A DNA stretch of 64,000 bases from Planctomycetota bacterium (GTDB lineage: Bacteria; Planctomycetota; PLA2; JAEUHO01): contig JACKGW010000004.1 in NCBI GenBank assembly GCA_020631815.1, positions 186,001-250,000 on the forward strand, written 5' to 3'. The notes below the pieces were generated by a model. It saw only the letters and a program-made list of their open reading frames with translations, searched no databases and was not told the origin of the DNA. Of the stretch, positions 61,131 to 64,000 are shown one piece after another. The first letter of the stretch is position 1; each line of letters opens with the position of its first letter. Both the position numbers and the translations under genes were made by a program.

Positions 61131-63613
61131 GGCGCGGTGCTCTCCTTCGTCGGGCGGCCGGTGCGGGGGGACGTTCCGTCCCCGCCCTCGGCGAGCGTCT
61201 TGATGCGGACGGTGTCCTCGATGCGCAGGTCGGGCAGCGGCTTGGGCGCGCAGCGACGGTCCTCGCGCTCCAGCGCCTTCAGCACGCGCTCGGGCGTGAT
61301 CGGCGTCATGTCCACGCGCACCCCGACGGCGTCGTACACCGCGTTGGCGATGGCCGGCATCATCGGCAGCAACGGCCCCTGACCGACCTCCTTGGCACCG
61401 AACGGACCGTTCGGGTCGGGGTCGGTCACGAGGTACGTGACGACCTCGGGCATCTCCTTCGTCGTGGGGCTCTTGTAGTCCAGCAACGACGGGATCTTGT
61501 GGACGCCGAAGCGGTTGGGGCGATAGGTCATCTCTTCCATGAGCGCTTCGCCGAGGCCCATGTAGACGCTGCCCTCGACCTGGCCGATTACGAGCATCTC
61601 GTTGATCGACTGACCGATGTCGTGGGCGATCCAGACCTTGTCGACGGTGACGACGCCCGTCTCCTCGTCCACGTCCACCTCGACGACGGCCGCGCTGTAG
61701 GAGTAGGCGGGCGACGGTCCGACGCCCGCGCCGCGGTAGCGCCCGGGAGTGGGCGGCGGGGTGTAGCTGCCCGCCGTGGCGATCGTGCCGTGCTCGGCCT
61801 CGGCCTGCGAGACCGCCTCCGAGAACGTGATGCCGCGATCGGGGTCTTGCACGTCGAAGACGCGACCCTCGGCGAAGCGCAGCCGGTTGCCGGGGACGCC
61901 GAGCGTCTTGCCCGCCGTGCGGGCCACGATCTCGCGGGCTCGCTCGGCCGCTTGGATCGCGGCGTTGCCGACCATGAGCGTGACGCGGCTCGAGTACGAG
62001 CCGAGGTCGACGGGCGTGAGGTCCGTGTCGGCCGCGGTCACGCGGATGTCGGTGAGGTCGACGCCGAGGATCTCGGCGACGCACGTGGCCAGCACCGTGT
62101 CACTGCCCTGGCCGATGTCGGTCTCGCCGCAGAACACGGCCACGCCGCCACCGCGGTCGAGCTTGAGCGTGACGCCCGAGTGCGGCATCGCGTTCCAGTA
62201 GATGGGCAGGCCCGCGCCGCAGATGTAGGACGAGCAGGCCAGGCCGATCCCGCGGCCGCGAGGCAGTTTGCCGCGCTTCTCGCGCCAGCCGCTGCCCTCG
62301 ACCACCTTCTCGATGCACGGCCCGAGGCCCATCGAGCCGATGCGCAGCCAGTTGGCCGTGATGCCATGGGCCGGCTGCAGCTGCATGAGCCGCAGGTCGG
62401 CCGGGTCGATGCCGAGGGCCTCGGCCGCGCGGTCCATCTGGATCTCGAGGGCGAAGCGCGGCTGCGGCGTGCCGTGGCCGCGCTTGGGGCCGCACGGCGG
62501 CTTGTTCGTGAACGTACGCACGCCGTCGAAGCGATACGCCGGGATCTCGTACGTCACCGTCTGCAGCGCACCGGTGTAGTAGGTGCTGGCCACGCCGTAG
62601 GAGCCGTAGGCGCCGCCGTCGAGCAGCGTCCGGAAGTGCAGGCCCGTGATGCGGCCGTCCTTGCGGAAGCCCATGGTGGCGCGCATGTGCACGGGGTGAC
62701 GCCCGCGATGGCAGTAGAAGACCTCTTCGCGCGTGAGGCAGATCTTGACCGGGCGGTTGGTGCGACGCGCCAGCTCGGCCACGACGATCTCGTGGTTGAA
62801 CGGGTCGCTCTTGCCGCCGAAACCGCCCCCGTTGGGGCAGGCGATGATCCGCACGCGCGAGGGCGAGAGGCCCAGCACCTTGCTCGTGGCGCGGTGCAGG
62901 TAGTGCGGCGTCTGCGTGCTCGACCAGATCGTGATGCGACCGTCGGGCTCCTGCCACGCGAGCGTGGCGTGCTGCTCCATGGGCAGGTGGGTGTTGCCCT
63001 CGTAGAAGAACTCGTGGTCCAGCAGCAGGTCGGACTCGTCGAGCGCGGCCGCGACGTTGCCGAACTCCATCGACACGCGCTTGTGGACGTTGCCGTCGTC
63101 GCCGTAGTCGTGGATGGGCTCGATCTCGTTCTTGATGGCCTCGGCAGGCTCGAAGACGGGGTCGAGCGGCTCGTACTCCACGCGGATGTGGGACAGGGCC
63201 TCGAACGCCGTCTCTTCGTCCACGGCCGCCACGGCCGCCACGGGGTCGCCGACGAAGCGCACCTTGTCGCGGCAGAGCGCGTGCTCGTCTTGGCTCACGG
63301 GCAGGATGCCGAACGACGTCGGCAGCGCTTCGCCCGTGAGCACGGCGACGACGCCCGGCAGCGCCTCGGCCGCGGAGGTGTCGATGCGCACGAGGCGGGC
63401 GTGGGCGACGTGGCTGCGCAGCAGCTTGGCATGCAGCATGCGCGGCAGCGACAGGTCGTCGGCGAAGCGCGTGGCGCCCGTGACCTTGGCGGGTCCGTCG
63501 ACCTTGACGGGCGAGCGACCGATCAGGCGGTAGCCCTCGCGCAGCTGCTCGGCGAGGCCCTCGGCCTCGGGCGTGCGGGGCGCGTCCCCCTTGCTGGCGT
63601 CGGCGGCGCTCAT
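61127..63613 (-). CDS. Molybdopterin-binding catalytic subunit, 4-hydroxybenzoyl-CoA-reductase/xanthine-dehydrogenase type
   Basis: An 828-residue catalytic subunit. Typical segments: GRSPVKVDGPAKVTGATRFA, IACPNGGGFGGKSDPFNHE, IGQGSDTVLATCVAEILGVD, and the active-site Glu in GPFGAKEVGQGPLLPM. The Mo-pterin-binding zones are intact. It lies between the 2Fe-2S and FAD genes with 4-base overlaps on both sides, so the three form one complex in the order 2Fe-2S, Mo, FAD. Candidate reaction: reductive dehydroxylation or hydroxylation of an aromatic or purine-type substrate. Confidence 0.88.
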   Translation of the reverse strand: MSAADASKGDAPRTPEAEGLAEQLREGYRLIGRSPVKVDGPAKVTGATRFADDLSLPRMLHAKLLRSHVAHARLVRIDTSAAEALPGVVAVLTGEALPTSFGILPVSQDEHALCRDKVRFVGDPVAAVAAVDEETAFEALSHIRVEYEPLDPVFEPAEAIKNEIEPIHDYGDDGNVHKRVSMEFGNVAAALDESDLLLDHEFFYEGNTHLPMEQHATLAWQEPDGRITIWSSTQTPHYLHRATSKVLGLSPSRVRIIACPNGGGFGGKSDPFNHEIVVAELARRTNRPVKICLTREEVFYCHRGRHPVHMRATMGFRKDGRITGLHFRTLLDGGAYGSYGVASTYYTGALQTVTYEIPAYRFDGVRTFTNKPPCGPKRGHGTPQPRFALEIQMDRAAEALGIDPADLRLMQLQPAHGITANWLRIGSMGLGPCIEKVVEGSGWREKRGKLPRGRGIGLACSSYICGAGLPIYWNAMPHSGVTLKLDRGGGVAVFCGETDIGQGSDTVLATCVAEILGVDLTDIRVTAADTDLTPVDLGSYSSRVTLMVGNAAIQAAERAREIVARTAGKTLGVPGNRLRFAEGRVFDVQDPDRGITFSEAVSQAEAEHGTIATAGSYTPPPTPGRYRGAGVGPSPAYSYSAAVVEVDVDEETGVVTVDKVWIAHDIGQSINEMLVIGQVEGSVYMGLGEALMEEMTYRPNRFGVHKIPSLLDYKSPTTKEMPEVVTYLVTDPDPNGPFGAKEVGQGPLLPMMPAIANAVYDAVGVRVDMTPITPERVLKALEREDRRCAPKPLPDLRIEDTVRIKTLAEGGDGTSPRTGRPTKESTAP

Positions 63614-64000
63614 CGGCCGGCTCCCGGCGCAGTGCGCGCCGCGGCCGCCTGCTCGACGGCCTCGTAGATCTTGAGGTAGCCCGTGCAGCGGCAGAGGTTG
63701 CCGGAGAGCTCCTCGACGATGCGCTCGCGCGACGGCTGCGGGTCGTTTCGAAGGAGCGCCTCGGCGGTCAGCAAGAAGCCCGGCGTGCAGTAGCCGCACT
63801 GGGCGGCGCCGAGCTCGGCGAAGGCCTGCTGCAGCGGGTGCAAGCCGTCCGCACCCGCCATGCCTTCGACGGTCTCGATGTCGCGGCCTACCGACTGCAG
63901 CCCCAGGAGGAGGCACGACAGCTGGGGCTCGCCGTCGACGAGCACCGTGCACGTACCGCATTCGCCGAGCTCGCAGCCATGCTTGGTGCCGGTGAGGCCC
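63610..64000 (-). CDS. 2Fe-2S subunit of the molybdenum enzyme, 5' end outside window
   Basis: Open to the right edge; 129 codons are visible. Two 2Fe-2S clusters are present: a plant-type site with CELGECGTCTVLVDG, and the alpha-helical domain with CGYCTPGFLL and LSGNLCRCTGYLKIYEAV. About 35-50 N-terminal residues are missing. Its stop overlaps the Mo-subunit start by 4 bases. It passes electrons between the FAD subunit and the Mo site. Confidence 0.9.
   Translation of the reverse strand, partial: GLTGTKHGCELGECGTCTVLVDGEPQLSCLLLGLQSVGRDIETVEGMAGADGLHPLQQAFAELGAAQCGYCTPGFLLTAEALLRNDPQPSRERIVEELSGNLCRCTGYLKIYEAVEQAAAARTAPGAGR

Overview
The window is G+C-rich bacterial chromosome with dense coding and many 4-nt start/stop overlaps. 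The gene mix includes several membrane-anchored proteins with carboxypeptidase-regulatory-like folds, pseudopilins full of calcium-loop motifs, an 11-gene complex I operon, a CBS-fused glutamate-cysteine-ligase-like protein, a deoxyhypusine-synthase-like enzyme and a RimK-associated protease-like protein. This fits a deep-branching Planctomycetota-type bacterium best. That is an inference from gene content; no rRNA or other marker in the window settles it.

Layout. 1-3.2 kb: the start of a secreted protein (cut by the window edge), a DUF4279 gene, and a degraded mobile cassette made of a serine recombinase without its catalytic domain, a RuvC-like protein and an XRE-type regulator. 3.2-6.6 kb: non-coding DNA with IS-end-like repeats, then a complete IS66-family element (4199-6551) with matched inverted ends and a perfect 8-bp target duplication. 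6.6-14.7 kb: a four-gene accessory island with visibly lower G+C. It encodes a secreted protein with 37 cysteines in Thr-Cys repeats, an anchored beta-sandwich protein, and two large paralogous membrane proteins that carry GATase-like/DUF4350-like domains behind exosortase-like membrane blocks lacking the catalytic Cys. This is the best candidate for an undescribed system.

15.2-27.3 kb (minus strand): nuoABCDHIJKLMN without nuoEFG, followed in the same operon by a ferritin-like repeat protein and a RimK-associated retropepsin-like protein. 27.6-34.4 kb (plus): a sugar dehydrogenase, an A-type Fe-S carrier, thioredoxin reductase, a cysteine-desulfurase homologue without its PLP lysine, and an ABC-F ATPase. 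34.3-50.6 kb: mixed housekeeping genes (2OG oxygenase, dual peptide-ABC ATPase, dut, anmK, Ca/Na antiporter, site-2 protease, rsmG, MazG-like, DHS-like). 51.1-59.3 kb (minus): a four-gene pseudopilin operon including a 1379-residue pseudopilin with about ten calcium-type loops. 59.4-64 kb: a VIT1-family transporter and three genes for a 4-hydroxybenzoyl-CoA-reductase-like molybdenum enzyme, running off the right edge.

Two 105-bp copies of a dispersed hairpin element (30916-31020 and 50975-51079) each lie just downstream of a gene, in the same orientation to it. All their stem differences preserve pairing, which suggests a structured RNA or REP-like element.
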